NCBI GenBank assembly: GCA_029204225.1
Contig: CM055099.1
Coordinates: 53,084,231 to 53,148,230, forward strand
Reading direction: 5' to 3'
From: Diphasiastrum complanatum
Lineage: Eukaryota; Streptophyta; Lycopodiopsida; Lycopodiales; Lycopodiaceae
Length of the DNA: 64,000 bases
Shown here: in pieces, positions 44,481 through 55,646 of the stretch
Position numbering within the stretch: position 1 is the stretch's first letter
Layout: the number at the start of each line of letters is the position of its first letter
Position numbers and translations under genes: made by a program
The notes under the pieces: generated by a model
What the model saw: only the letters and a program-made list of their open reading frames with translations
The model's database searches: none
Told to the model about the DNA's origin: nothing

Positions 44481-44900
44481 AAACTTGATTAAATGAAGAT
44501 GATATGCACAAATTCTAATCTTCTGTTCCAATATTACTATATATGTGTAATGGAATAGATTCTAAATACTTGTAAGTGATCATTTTTTATCATGAATAGG
44601 TGTACTTGCAAATCTTCTACTCAATTGGCAATTCTATGAGACAATGTAGCAATTTTGATGTAAATCACTACCAAATGCAAATCAGAATGAATTTTTATTG
44701 ATGAGATATAGTTCAAATGCACTTTTAGTAATAGGAATATAGGGTATCATGCCTATGTGAAGGAAAACCCCTCTATGGCAAAATAGAAACACCAAAGATA
44801 GTGAAAATTGCCTTTTTATCTTCACTATTTGAATGAGTCTTTAACCTTGCACAAAACCACCTGGATCAGCTGAACAAAAAATGGAAGATGTTCAACCAAA
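44481..44900 (-). other. 5' leader of element N
   Basis: Non-coding stretch between the gag relic and the N primer-binding site. Confidence 0.45.
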
Positions 44901-44912
44901 GCTTTGATACCA
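44901..44912 (-). other. Primer-binding site of element N
   Basis: Minus strand TGGTATCAAAGC, one base changed from the tRNA-Met consensus. Confidence 0.65.
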
Positions 44913-45440
44913 ACAAAGTTTCAAATAGCAAGAAAACCAAAAAAACATCAAAATTTGGACAATCTTTAATCTTTAAATTTGTTTGTTGCAAAATTAGTAA
45001 ACTAGCAAGTATATCATGATCTTGGTTCCAATGCTTTTGAATATAGAGAGGGTCCACATAATACTGAAATCTTGATTTAAAATAATAAACAGCACATCCA
45101 TGATAGGATATGCATTTGTTTCATGTATTAAAGCTTGGTTCAAGAGAGCAAAGGATACGGACACTTTAGAGAGAAAGGTAGAAGCAAATATAGACAATGT
45201 AGTGTGATTTTTGCTCTCCAATTCATCACCAAAAATGAGAGATTCTTAATGAATTAACTTTAGCCTATTTATAGTTGCACGCATGCTAAAAATAAACAGG
45301 TCTATAAACTAGGGTTGCACCTTGAATCATAGCCATCCAATACATAATGGTGTAGATTCACTAAATTGGCCATCATTCATTAGTATTGCAAACTATATGA
45401 AAAAACAATAAAGAAATGTCATTGGACCTCCTTGGCCCCT
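44913..45440 (-). repeat. Probable 5' LTR of element N (outer end uncertain)
   Basis: Upstream of the N PBS on the minus strand. A minus-strand CTATAAATAGG near 45268-45280 is a good TATA box for an LTR. No second copy is present to fix the outer end. Confidence 0.5.
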
Positions 45441-45727
45441 TCCATGAAGAATGTTTTAGATGTGAGCTACAAGAAACTCTAAATAGGGTAAATCCCTTTT
45501 CATGTATGTCTATTATTTGTTGATGATGCTAAGAAGAGGAAGTGTCTACACTTTGACTACATTTTCTCTCTCTAGTTGGTATTGTGATTTCTATGTCACG
45601 TAGTAGTACATGAATGAAGTGTGTGTTTTACCATGGATGTGATCCTCGTCATTCTCCAAGCTCATTTTATCAATCTTGTTTGGATCAATTACCATTTTTG
45701 AAGCTAGATCAAGGTGTATTGTTGAAA
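45441..45727. other. Unassigned spacer
   Basis: No frame or repeat recognised between the N LTR and the J gag relic. Confidence 0.35.
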
Positions 45728-46870
45728 CATAGTTTTAGAGTCAGCTGGAAGATTAACATCTTTTAATTACTCTATTTGGAAGATCAAGATGAGATAGTCA
45801 GTTCTGATATAAGAATTGATGGACATTATGCTATAGGTGGAGGAAATGACCCAAAACCATAAGAAGGAATCAAGTGTGACAAAAGTGCAAGACTAGCTCT
45901 ACACATCATCAAGATGAATGTGTCTAATGAGGTTATAAAAGAGTTGAAGAGAGTTACTGTAGCAAAGGTGGCTTGGAACAAATCATAATGGATTCATGAA
46001 GACAATAAAATCTCAAGGATCTTTAAGAATCAAGTCAATCAAAGCTATTGATTTGAAGGCAAGTCGGCCAATGCCTATACCATCAAGATCAAATCAATCA
46101 ACATGGAGCTTGAAGACATTGGAGGAGAAAATCAATCAAGGAAGAGGAGCTTGTTCAGATATTTCTCAATGGATTTGGAAGTGGTTATGGAAACCCGGTC
46201 CGTTGCTTTGTTATTCAAGAGGACCTTCCCTCCTTGGAAAGCTCTGCAACGTGTGCTAGTGCTCAAGAGGCATAGAATTGTGAACATGAAGACAAGAGAA
46301 GGCATCTCCACCAACAACAAGCAAGAATGGAACGTTCTTCATCAAAGAAAAATGCAAGGACAAGGAAAGAAGAGGTGGCAATCAGAAGTTTAGATCCAAA
46401 AATAAAATACTTACTTCTTATAAGGCAAGAGAAACAAATCACAGCCAAAATTCTTTTATTGCAAGAAGCTTGACCATTTTGCAAGTGAATGCTTAAAGAA
46501 GAAGTCGAATGAAGAAGAGGGTAGTAAGCAAGGTAATTTAATTATAGGTGAGATTGACGAGAGTTCACTTATGATGTCTTCAAGTCTTATGTGCATTGGA
46601 TCCATGGTAAATAGATAGTGGTGCTAGTTCTCACATGACTTATCACAAAGAGTTCTTGTTTTCTATGTCTATAATTGATGGTTTTAAAAAATTCATTTAT
46701 ATAGAGAATGATAATGAATGCATAAGTGAGAGAGTAGGTAATTTATGCTACTCATAAATGGAATCAAAAGATCGAGGTTTGGATGTGCACCTTATATTCC
46801 TACTCTTGCTAAACATCTCATAAGTGTAGGAAATATTATAGAAAATGGACATGATGAAACTTGTTGATGC
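45728..46870 (+). pseudogene. Copia element J gag-protease
   Basis: Plus-strand relic of a D-like copia. Blocks in order: ESAGRLTSFNYSIW (gag start region, about 45738), ARLALHIIKMNVSNEVIKEL (about 45890), VAKVAWN, zinc knuckle YCKKLDHFASECLKKK (about 46455, first Cys changed), SGASSHMTYHKE protease (about 46620) and PYIPTLAKHLISVGNIIENG. Stops and frame changes separate all of these. It ends at about 46870, shortly before the 3' LTR of F. Confidence 0.75.
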
Positions 46871-46917
46871 AAAGTAACCAGGGGATAAACTATCAATCAA
46901 CAATGCACTATGAGTTA

Positions 46918-47149
46918 AGAAAACACAATTGAAAAACACCCGACGAGATCAATCACCACAGCATAACGTCAAGTGCAACAAGAGTACAGAATTGCTCTCT
47001 TCAAACTGTATATTCGACTCCTTCGTAAGTACAAAGATAAGTTCCTTAAAAACACTCAAAGGTCTCGTAAAAGAAAGATGGCCCAATAACTCTAGAACTA
47101 AGCACACGTGGTGCCGTCGAAATAAGAAAGATCATTGCTATTTTAACTC
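46918..47149 (-). repeat. 3' LTR of element F
   Basis: Matches 51927-52173 through AAACACAATTGAAAAACACC, GTGCAACAAGAGTACAG and GATCATTGCTATTTTAAC. It lacks 14 bases (CACTGTATAAGTCG) present in the 5' copy. Confidence 0.92.
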
Positions 47150-47160
47150 TCTCCCTTAAT
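47149..47160 (-). other. Polypurine tract of element F
   Basis: Minus strand ATTAAGGGAGAG directly before the LTR start AGTTAAAATAGC. Confidence 0.7.
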
Positions 47161-47208
47161 GATCAACGTCATTTTTTATTTTAGAGTATACTCTATTCAT
47201 GGAACATA

Positions 47209-49346
47209 CCTCCATGATAGCATTACAAGTAAAGGCTTTTTACATGACCTGGTCTAAGCCAAGTTTGGCTCTAAAAGTTTCAAACTTTTCTTTACTTAAA
47301 GCTTTTGTAAATATATCAGCAACTTGTAACAACGTAGAACAATGTACAATACTTATGTCTTTAGATTGTAATTTTTCACGCACAAAGTGATATCAAATTG
47401 CTTGCACAAGTTGGCTTTGATAGAACGAGTGAGATCCTCATCATTGCCAGTGATAATGATATCATCAACATAAAGTACAATCAAGGCAATGCTGTCATCA
47501 TGTATAAGAACATAAAGATTTGGATTTGAATTTGTTCTTACAAATCCATGTGAAAGAAAGTAACTGTCAATGCGTCCATACCAGGCACGTGGCGCTTGCT
47601 TAAGGCCATAAAGTGCTTTGTGTAGTTTACATACCTTCAGTTCTTGCCCTTTTGCCATGAAGCCCTACGGTTGGACCATGTAAACTTCTTCCTCTAAGTA
47701 ACCATTCAAAAATGCAGACTTCACATCCATTTGATGGATCTTCCACCCAAAACGAGATGCTAAGGCAATGATAAGGCGTGGCGTAGTCCACTTAGCCACA
47801 GAGCAAATGTCTCTTCATGGTCAATTCCTTTGCTTTGCTCATAACCCTTCACTACTAGGCATGCCTTATACTTTGCTATTGTGTCATCCGCATGAAACTT
47901 TGTTCTAAACACCCATTTGTTGTCAATGGGTTTCTTTCCAAGTGGTAGATCAACCAACTCCCATGTATCATGCCTGTAGATGGATTCTATCTCGTCTTCC
48001 ATTGCCCTTTGCCACTCTTTGTGATCTTTTCCCTCATCAAAGGTTGATGGCTCTCGACACTTCAAAATGTCACTCATTAGGGCATAGTTCACATGATAAC
48101 GATCAGGAGACTTCCTTTCCCTTGTTGGTCTTCTCACTTCACTTTGTGTGCTAGATCCTATTTGATTTAGCTTTGCATCCTTCATGATCTTTTCATACCA
48201 TTTTGGTATCTTAGATTCAGGTGATACACTACGTGGAGAGTATGTATCCCAAGGAGTGTCCAAGTAATGTCTCTTACTTCCGACCGGTTTCTCCTTTATT
48301 GCTCCTATTGGCAAGTACCTCCCCCTAGGCTCTTGAATAGGTGTTGTTCTTTCATACTCGCCCTCTTGACTCTCGTCTTCACGTGCATCATCTTGTGGAG
48401 CATGTTCTTCATCTTCTTCCTCCAAAATTAAGGGAAGTCTCTTGATCCTTTCATCACTTGCATGGTCTTCATCTTCATACCTATGCGTTTCATCAAAGAT
48501 CACTTCTTTGCTAATGTCAATCTTGTTCATTACAAGATCAAAACATCTGTAAGCTTTCATTCTTTCATCATAACCGACGAAGATACACTTGATTGCTTTG
48601 GCATCAAGTTTCTTTCGCTCCTCCTTTGGCACATGTACATAGGCCTTACATCCAATGACACGAAACTTGTCGATTTTTGGCTTTATTCCAGTAAATGCTT
48701 CTTCAGGAGTCACATTTGGAACCGCAACTGTAGGGCTCCTATTTTGCAAGAACGTTGCTGCACTGCATGCTTCCGACCAAAGCGAATCGGTCAAGCCCAT
48801 TTGCTTCATCATGGAGCGTGCACTCTCCATAATAGTCCTGTTTTTCCTTTCAGCTACACCATTACTATGTGACGTGTGTGACTGTGTGAATTGTCTTTTG
48901 ATGCCGTGTTCCTTGCAAAAGTCCTCAAAATCATCAGATTTGTATTCGCCCCCTCTATCAGATCTTAGCACTTTGATGCGTGCATCCAGTTGGTCCTCTA
49001 CCAAAGTCTTGAACTCCTTGAAGCGAGCAAAAGCATCAAATTTCTTCTTCAAGAAATAAATCCATGTCCTCCTAGAGTAATCATCTATGAAAGTCATAAA
49101 ATAATATGCTTTCCCCAACGACATGGTCTTCATTGGGCCGCACAGGTCGCTGTGAATTAGTTCCAGCAGTTTCTTAGCTCTTACAGCTCCACCTTTCTTG
49201 AATGTCTCTCTGTGATGCTTTCCCATGATGCATCCTTCACATATTGCATGATGATCATCCTGCAATGCCGGTAACCCTATTACCATCTTCAGCTTTGCCA
49301 TCAATCTCAGCTCCCATAGTTCAAATGACCAAGTCTTCTGTGCCAC
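47209..49346 (-). pseudogene. Element F integrase-RT-RNase H
   Basis: Minus strand. A 528-codon frame (49346-47760) holds the integrase zinc-binding CEGCIMGKHH, catalytic LIHSDLCGPM, FIDDYSRRTW and RSDRGGEYKS, C-terminal FGYDERMKAY-like and DTPWDTYSPRS linker segments, and RT entry EWQRAMEDEIESIYRHDTWE. A frameshift near 47800 and a stop (QP-stop-GFMAKGQE) precede the next RT frame (47658-47353) with KALYGLKQAPRAWYGR and intact IVLYVDDIIIT. Shortly after, KQFDI is fused out of frame to YHFVREKLQSKDI, the RNase H end, followed by ADIFTKALSKEKFE and a stop at about 47232. This is an internal deletion of several hundred bases. Only these faults separate it from an intact copia pol. Confidence 0.92.
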
Positions 49347-50656
49347 AACTCGGATTGAGATGCTGTTGAGACAACCAAACCATATTCACCTGGTTTTGCA
49401 ACATCCAATTTATAAAGGCCACACTTACTATCTCTATAACCCTTCACCACCACTTTGTGGTTGTGGTTCGTATCCTTCATAAGGCATCCATCCTTGACAA
49501 ATTCAACTTTAAGATGTTGATTTGCCATTACACCAACATAAAGCAAACTCTTTTTGAGTCCACGAACATAAAGTACATTAGGGATGTTTTTAATTTTGCC
49601 ATCATAAAATTGCACAGGTACATTGCCCACACCCTGTATCTGGCATTCCTCTCCATTGGCTTGAGTGACCTTATCCCCATCATGGATTGGTGAGAATTTT
49701 TCAAACCAATCACGTTTTTCGGTCATATGCCTTGTGGCGCCTGAGTCTATGAACCATCTGGCACCATCATCAACTTGGGATGCCAATGCTGATGAGAAAA
49801 CACTTGTCTCGTCATCTTCTCCATCATCTTCAGCAATGTTTCCTTGTTGAGTCACTTTTCCCGCCTTTATGTCTGCTTTCTTCTTATAACACTCGCGTGC
49901 CCAATGACCCGGTTTCTGGCAATAGTAACATTTTTCTTTCTTCTTCTTTTTCCCTTTTGATGACGACTCTCCTTCCTCATCATCATCCTTGGGTTTCTTC
50001 GGAATTCTTTTCCATCCTTTCTGCTTGCCTTTAGCAAGTAAGGCTTGATCCTCCTGTGGGGTTTGTCTTGACTTCACCACTTCGCGACGCTGCTCTTCTT
50101 GCAACATGATTCCGTGGAAGTCTTCAAAAGTAGGCAACCTCTCCCTTGAAGCAATGCCGCTCACAAACATTTGTAGACCTTCCGAGACACCGCTCATTAT
50201 GGTATGTACCAATTCGATATCTCTGATTGGTTTTCCAATCTCCACAAGTTGATCTCTCAGCTCCTTTATCTTGGTGAAGAAGGATCCCACTGATTCACTT
50301 TCTTCCATTCTTACTGTGTTCAATCTCGACTTCAAGAACATGGCTCGAGCTGGATTGCAAGTTTGAAATTGCATTCTAAGAGCTTCCCAAGCTCCCCTAG
50401 TCGTCGTGGCATGACTTATGTGAGTAATCACATGGTCTTTCACTGAAAGATTGATCAAGGATAATGCTCTCTGCGCCTTTTTATCAAAGGCTCTTATGTC
50501 ACCCGGAGTATTTAGCCAGACTTCAATACCTGCCACGATTTCCCACAACTCTTTCTCCATCAAAATGCTCTTCATTTTGAATTTTCAGATGTTGTAGTTA
50601 GAAGCCCCATCAAGTTTGCTTGCATCGCCCAAAATTGCCTCATTGATGTTTGCCAT
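49307..50656 (-). pseudogene. Element F gag-protease
   Basis: Minus strand. The natural start is ATG 50656 (MANINEAILGDASKLDG), equivalent to the E gag start. A TGA at 50585-50587 replaces the Trp that other copia gags have before KFKMK, so only a shortened frame starting at Met 50575 (422 codons) is open. It contains the gag core ALSLINLSVKDHVITHIS, FLKSRLNTVRMEESESV, GIASRERLPTFEDFH, a complete CCHC knuckle CYYCQKPGHWAREC, protease WFIDSGATRHMT and GAG-pre-integrase SELWHRRLGHLNYGS. The overlap of 40 bases with the integrase frame marks a frameshift rather than a design feature. Confidence 0.92.
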
Positions 50657-51909
50657 CTCCGAACTGCTTAAAACTTCACCTGTAGGCTATAAAGTATATG
50701 CTAGAGCCAACCGTGATGTCAAAAATCGATAATAATGACCTACAACTTTTAGCTTATCAGGCCACTTGTCGCTCTTTCGCCAAATTGAAAGCCAAACTAG
50801 CATCATTTTTCAAAATGCTTCACGTCACCAACTCCCAGCTTCCTGCCCAGTGGAATGGTGAAATCAATACTAGCGCACTTTGAACACTTTCTCCACGACA
50901 ATCACTCTATTGTACCGCACTTGTAGGTACAGTCAGGGTGCCCTTCGTTTGGAGGCTATGGCCTTTCGTTTGGCCAAAATAGGCTAAAGGAGGTGAAAAT
51001 AAGGGCAATTTGGGTTTTTGAACTGTTTCTTCAGTGTGAAGAAACTTCACACTTCAAAGACTTGGGACCCAACAATTTTTTCAGTTTGAAGATTTTTAAT
51101 GAAGTTGCAATGCACTTTGCACTTCAGACCCCTTCAGACTTTTTCACTTCAATCCAACGGATCCTTTAGATCCAACGACCCACCTGTTGTAAAATAACCA
51201 TCGTCGATCTGTATAAATTGAGATCGGATGGCTGTCAACGCTTTTGTGTGTTGATCAAAGGCCTTCGAAGCACTGAACACTTTGGGCCGCTAGCTGATGA
51301 TTAGGACTGAGCGCGCGAGGGTTCCTGCGACCTCTCCTCCTCCTCTCTCTCAGCGATGGAGTTCTTCTCTCTCCTTCATAGGCTATGGAAGCTCCACATG
51401 GATCGAACAAGTTGCCTTCCTTCTCCACGGCCAGTCGCGGCCTCCCTACTGCTGAATCGTGCTACCAGGGCGCTCATTCACAACCTCTCACAGCTTTGAA
51501 AACGTCCTCCTACAAGGAGATATCTCAGATTTTGTCCCTTGAAACCCTAGCAATTTTGAAGAGAAGAATATATTGAGCTTTACTCAGGCTTTCCCTGAGC
51601 TTTCCTTTGCAGCTCCTAACTGGCTGAGGTCGCCCTACTGTAGGTTGTCTTCTGCTTCAAACCGCTCTTCAAATGGTATTCGATTGGATTTAAACCAATC
51701 ACAAACGCCAAGCAACCCTCTAGAAGAATTTTTCAGCTTCAAACTTTGCTTGCTTTCTGATTCAACCAACAATTCCCTGTCTCTGAATCCATTTTATAGT
51801 TTTGAGCCATTCCACAAATCTCCACAGACTCGGTTTTGTGCTTCCTAGCCAACAAATCGTCATGAATTCGCAGCTCTCTGTTCTTGTCTGGTGATTCCAA
51901 CCAGCAAGG
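50657..51909 (-). other. 5' leader of element F
   Basis: About 1.25 kb non-coding between PBS and gag start. The gag-proximal 750 bases are shared with the leader of E. The + strand frame at 51385-51576 and minus frame at 51739-51960 lack family motifs. Confidence 0.7.
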
Positions 51910-51921
51910 GCTCTGATACCA
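51910..51921 (-). other. Primer-binding site of element F
   Basis: Minus strand TGGTATCAGAGC, five bases (TAACT) inside the LTR end. Confidence 0.9.
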
Positions 51922-51926
51922 AGTTA

Positions 51927-52173
51927 TGAAACACAATTGAAAAACACCCGACCGGATCAATCACCACAACACAACGTCAAGTGCAACAAGAATACAGAAT
52001 TGCTCTCTTCAAACTGTATATTTGACTCCTTCGTAAATACAAATATAAGTTCCTTAAAAACACTCAAAGGGCTCGTAAAAGAAAGATGACCCGATAACTC
52101 TAGAACTAAGCACACGTGGTGCCGTCAAAATAAGAAAGCACTGTATAAGTCGATCATTGCTATTTTAACTCCA
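51927..52173 (-). repeat. 5' LTR of element F
   Basis: Minus strand TGGAGTTAAAATAGC to GTGTTTCA. Near-identical to 46918-47149 apart from a 14-base insertion, so F is among the younger insertions here. Confidence 0.92.
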
Positions 52174-52312
52174 TGATCTATGTAGGAACAAAGTGACGTG
52201 AACTCCATAAATCAAAATCTATCAATCAGTATAAAGTAGGAACAAATTCTATCAATAAGCATCAATGACATTCAATTGAAACATATTCCAGCCACATGAA
52301 GTTGCAAGAGAG

Positions 52313-53114
52313 ATAAGTGTTGAAATGGAAAAATAATCTATCTTGACTTTAGGCTTGCTACAAACATTGTACCATGCAAGTATGTTGTTCCATAAATGCA
52401 AATGCCAAGTTTGGCCTAGATAGAACTCGAGCTATATGAATTTGTCATATCTAGTTTGATGATTACAACTTGCATATAGATTGTAGACTTAGAAATAGCA
52501 AAAAATATGCTAGTAGAAACTCGTGGCATTTCACATGCATTAATTGTAAGTGATCCATAGTGACATGCAAGGCATCCACAAAATGAAATGGACACGTGCA
52601 TGATAATTTGTACATTTCTAGTTAGAACTAGGACACTTGGTAAAGTAGGTAGAGATACATGCATGAGATGTGACAAATGTCACATAGACTCTAGTTTTCA
52701 CTTTAGATGTCATCAAAAGGTGGATGGATGTGGTTCTACCTCGAGCTATCTCAAATTCCATAAATATGTGTAGCTGTCCTCATAATGTTTTATGAAGAAC
52801 CAAAGCTTTGTAGCTATCTCTTGCCATTTTGGATCCACACAATTTTTGCTTGATATCTTTCTATCTTCCTCTCTCTAACTCATGTTGAGGCTAATGCTAA
52901 TACACTAATTTCTTGTACTTTTGCTCATTTATAATTCATTGCTATCATTCTCTGATGCTTAGCATGCTAGATTGTGGTTAAGCCATAACTTCTGTACTAG
53001 ATCTTGCTATTCAATCTAGAATCAGGTTATTGTGCTAATCATAAAGCTTAATTAGATCTATCATACTTGTGGATCTTCCCGACACGTGTGAATTCTGGAA
53101 ATTTTGTCAATAAG
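52313..53114 (+). mobile_element. Solo LTR of the D family with target duplication
   Basis: LTR 52318-53109 (792 bp) starts TGTTGAAATGGAAAAATAATC and ends GGAAATTTTGTCA. It is flanked on both sides by ATAAG (52313-52317 and 53110-53114), a perfect 5-bp duplication. It is a reverse-complement match to the LTR of D (10077-10865, 789 bp). No internal sequence is present, so it arose by recombination between the two LTRs of a full element. Confidence 0.94.
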
Positions 53115-54320
53115 GAGTTACCATCTTCTCCAATAGTTTCACAAACTTATGAAACTTTCACAATAAACATGTGGTGGCCTCCCTATGTGATGTGCCTTGA
53201 AAGTTGTCTCTTATTGAAGCCCTTTTGCACTTTGTGATTTTGTCAGTGTTGAGAACTGCCTTGAGTTACTCAAGTAGGTTTCACCGAATTTAAGCTTTTG
53301 GACTTGATTTTTCCTCAAGAAAACTATGTACATTTGTTATTATTGTGTTGATATTTACTAGTCAAAAAACAAACAAAAAAATCATTCATAGATTATTTTG
53401 ACTAGACATAAAGATAAACAAGTAGGATGTGTGTTGTGAGTGTTCATATTCATCAAACATCACTTGAATATTGTCCTAATTCATTTAAAAGAAAGATGTA
53501 GATGAAGGTTCAAAATTGAACTTCAATAAATCATTCATCAAACTGTAGTCAGATTCTCATAGTTATAGACTAGTAGTTTGTTTCAAGGCAACACAACCAT
53601 AATCAAAGCAACAATGTAGTCTAATGACAACTAAAAAGCAAGAGTGGTCGAAAAGTCAATTTCCTGATTCTTGGAACTTAGTATAAAGCCAATACCTTGA
53701 TTGATCCAGAAAATGATTGACCTTGGTCAATTGTTTGGTCTTTCCAATATTATATATAACCCACCTCAAAATTCCCAGACGTGAAAGCATGTAAACCAAT
53801 GGTTTAATTCTGCTGAGCACTCTCGCTAACCTTAGAAATGATATTTAAGCTTGGGATACAAAAATTTCATTGTCTAAAGTCCAAGTTAATAACTTCTTTG
53901 TCATATTCAAGAAATTTCATGCTGTACTATATTGAGGAAGACTTTCTACTCAGCATTATTTCGGTCCTTTTCTGATTTTGTCTACAATGGGCTTTTAAAC
54001 CAACTCCTACAGCAAATTCCCTCTTCCAGCTAAAACGTTCATTCTGGTTTTGTACTTTGTTCCTAGTAACCTCTTTAACACAATGACATATACGCCTCCT
54101 TTTGCATCTTCATATCTAGACAGATATGCCTTCATGATATCTCTGTTTCTAGGTTTTCAATTGATAATTCAAAAAGTACAGTTATGAGATGCCAGTCAGG
54201 TAGTCACAACTTTTGTGCTTGAACATCTATATGATCAAATGATCAAACAATACACTAAAAACTCGGTGGCTTTACCTGTACTTGGATATGACCATTGTTT
54301 AAGAGTTGTACTTAATTTTT
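53115..54320. other. Unassigned segment
   Basis: AT-rich, no retroelement motif and no frame with clear protein character. It may be ancestral host intergenic or intron sequence. Confidence 0.4.
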
Positions 54321-54623
54321 GTTTATATTATAAAACTTCTACATATCCGGCAATAGCATCAAAAGTCAATTGAACAAAAAGAGAAGATAAATTTTCAATT
54401 GCTCCCACAAAAGTAAAAAAATTAATGCTCTGAAAATATTCTCTACACATGACAAAAATCCAGAAAATATCATGTTGCACTTGATTGAGGAACCAAGATG
54501 AAAATGTTTGGTACTTCATTGCGACTGAGAACAAAAGAAAGGACAGAATTTGGCTCCAACAATGAGCTCTAAAATTGAAAGATATACTTCGAAACTCATT
54601 GTTTTTAAACTCCCATTTTGCAA

Positions 54624-55013
54624 TCAATCAGTGAGCACTTTATGCCATTTCCACACCTTTGACTTAAAACTTAAAAATGTTTGTTGTCTTTTAGAGTTGA
54701 GATTGCAAAAGTCCTGCAGGCTCACGCCTATATCCTTGTCAGTTTCAACCACCCTCTTCCTACACAACCAAAACAAATAAAATTTTACGATAGAAAACCC
54801 AAATGCTATAACAATTGTTACCTAAACGAATTAGCAAGAACCTACATCCGAAATTGCTAACCATAGTTGCAAATATGAAATTTTGAAAATCAGACTCAGT
54901 TTTCAGTTGCAGAAGATACATTTCGACACAAACCTTCAACTCATTTAAATCTCTGGGAAACATGACTATCTCAGCATGAATGATGAAATTATGCATTGAA
55001 AGATAGGCCAATG
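54624..55013 (-). CDS. Possible two-exon host gene fragment
   Basis: Minus strand. The segment 55013-54896 reads AYLSMHNFIIHAEIVMF and NELKVCVEMYLLQLKTE, then meets GT (54895-54894). An AG acceptor at 54760 opens a second segment (54759-54624) reading KRVVETDKDIGVSLQDF and SKVWKWHKVLTD. Codon phase is kept across a 136-base intron. No domain is recognised. It could be chance, or part of an old gene whose other exons lie at higher coordinates. Confidence 0.25.
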
Positions 55014-55646
55014 TACTATGTTCAATGCAACTTTAGATCTCATAATAGTGCACAAGGACATATAGATCGACTGATCTCGCTCATCTAGATGTTTGAACTT
55101 TGAGCTACTGAAGAGTTGTATGAGCTTCGATGAAGATGATAAACCTAGTTTCCCATACCATTTACAACCACCCCCAAAGGAGTGTAGGTCACAAGGTACA
55201 GAATTTGAGGTGGGTTAACAACCAAACGACTTGCGGACGAAATATGATTTTTAGCAGCAAATTAGCATCAACAAAGTTCAAGGCCCTACAAAACAAGAAA
55301 CTACTATTGTGCTCATTTTTGGAAGCCAAGAGCACAAAAAGAAGATACGCACCTGCAAGTACAACGTCAAGAGTAAAGTATCATCAGCAAGTCCCTGAAT
55401 GAAAGCTAGCAAAGATGAAGAAATAACAAGGAAATCACAAAATATTGCCTAATGAATGAAAAGCTTAATATCCGCTATTGAGAACAAATTTTGACGAGAT
55501 CTTGATGTCTAAAAAGGCGAGTGTCCTACACACTGCTATGACACACCAGAATCCTATTTGGATTAGCTTTTTGTATCTGTTCCTACTTTCTCCCCTCCAA
55601 TGAACTGCTTTCAAAGTTCCTTTTAAGGGGCCTGACAACTCTTCCT
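55014..55646. other. Unassigned segment beside element P
   Basis: Minus-strand reading gives a 60-codon open stretch without Met (AYLLFVLLASKNEHN, NFVDANLLLKIIFRPQVVWL) at about 55375-55190. A 90-codon + strand frame (55130-55402) covers the same bases. Neither matches a family I know. Confidence 0.25.

Larger units (their letters stand above)
46918..52173 (-). mobile_element. Copia element F, nearly complete
   Basis: Minus-strand element with 3' LTR (46918-47149), polypurine tract, RNase H end, RT, integrase, protease, gag, leader, PBS (51910-51921) and 5' LTR (51927-52173). The LTRs are short and differ at few positions plus a 14-base indel. No matching target duplication was found outside. 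Damage is limited: one stop near the gag start, two frameshifts, a stop in RT and one internal deletion in RT-RNase H. Confidence 0.92.

Noticed and set aside
48462-49059. Plus-strand frames of 134-136 codons opposite the F integrase
   Set aside because: Antisense shadows of a strongly coding minus-strand frame.
46908-52180. AGTTA beside both LTRs of F as a target duplication
   Set aside because: The right copy lies between the LTR and the PBS, inside the element, so it cannot be a flanking duplication.
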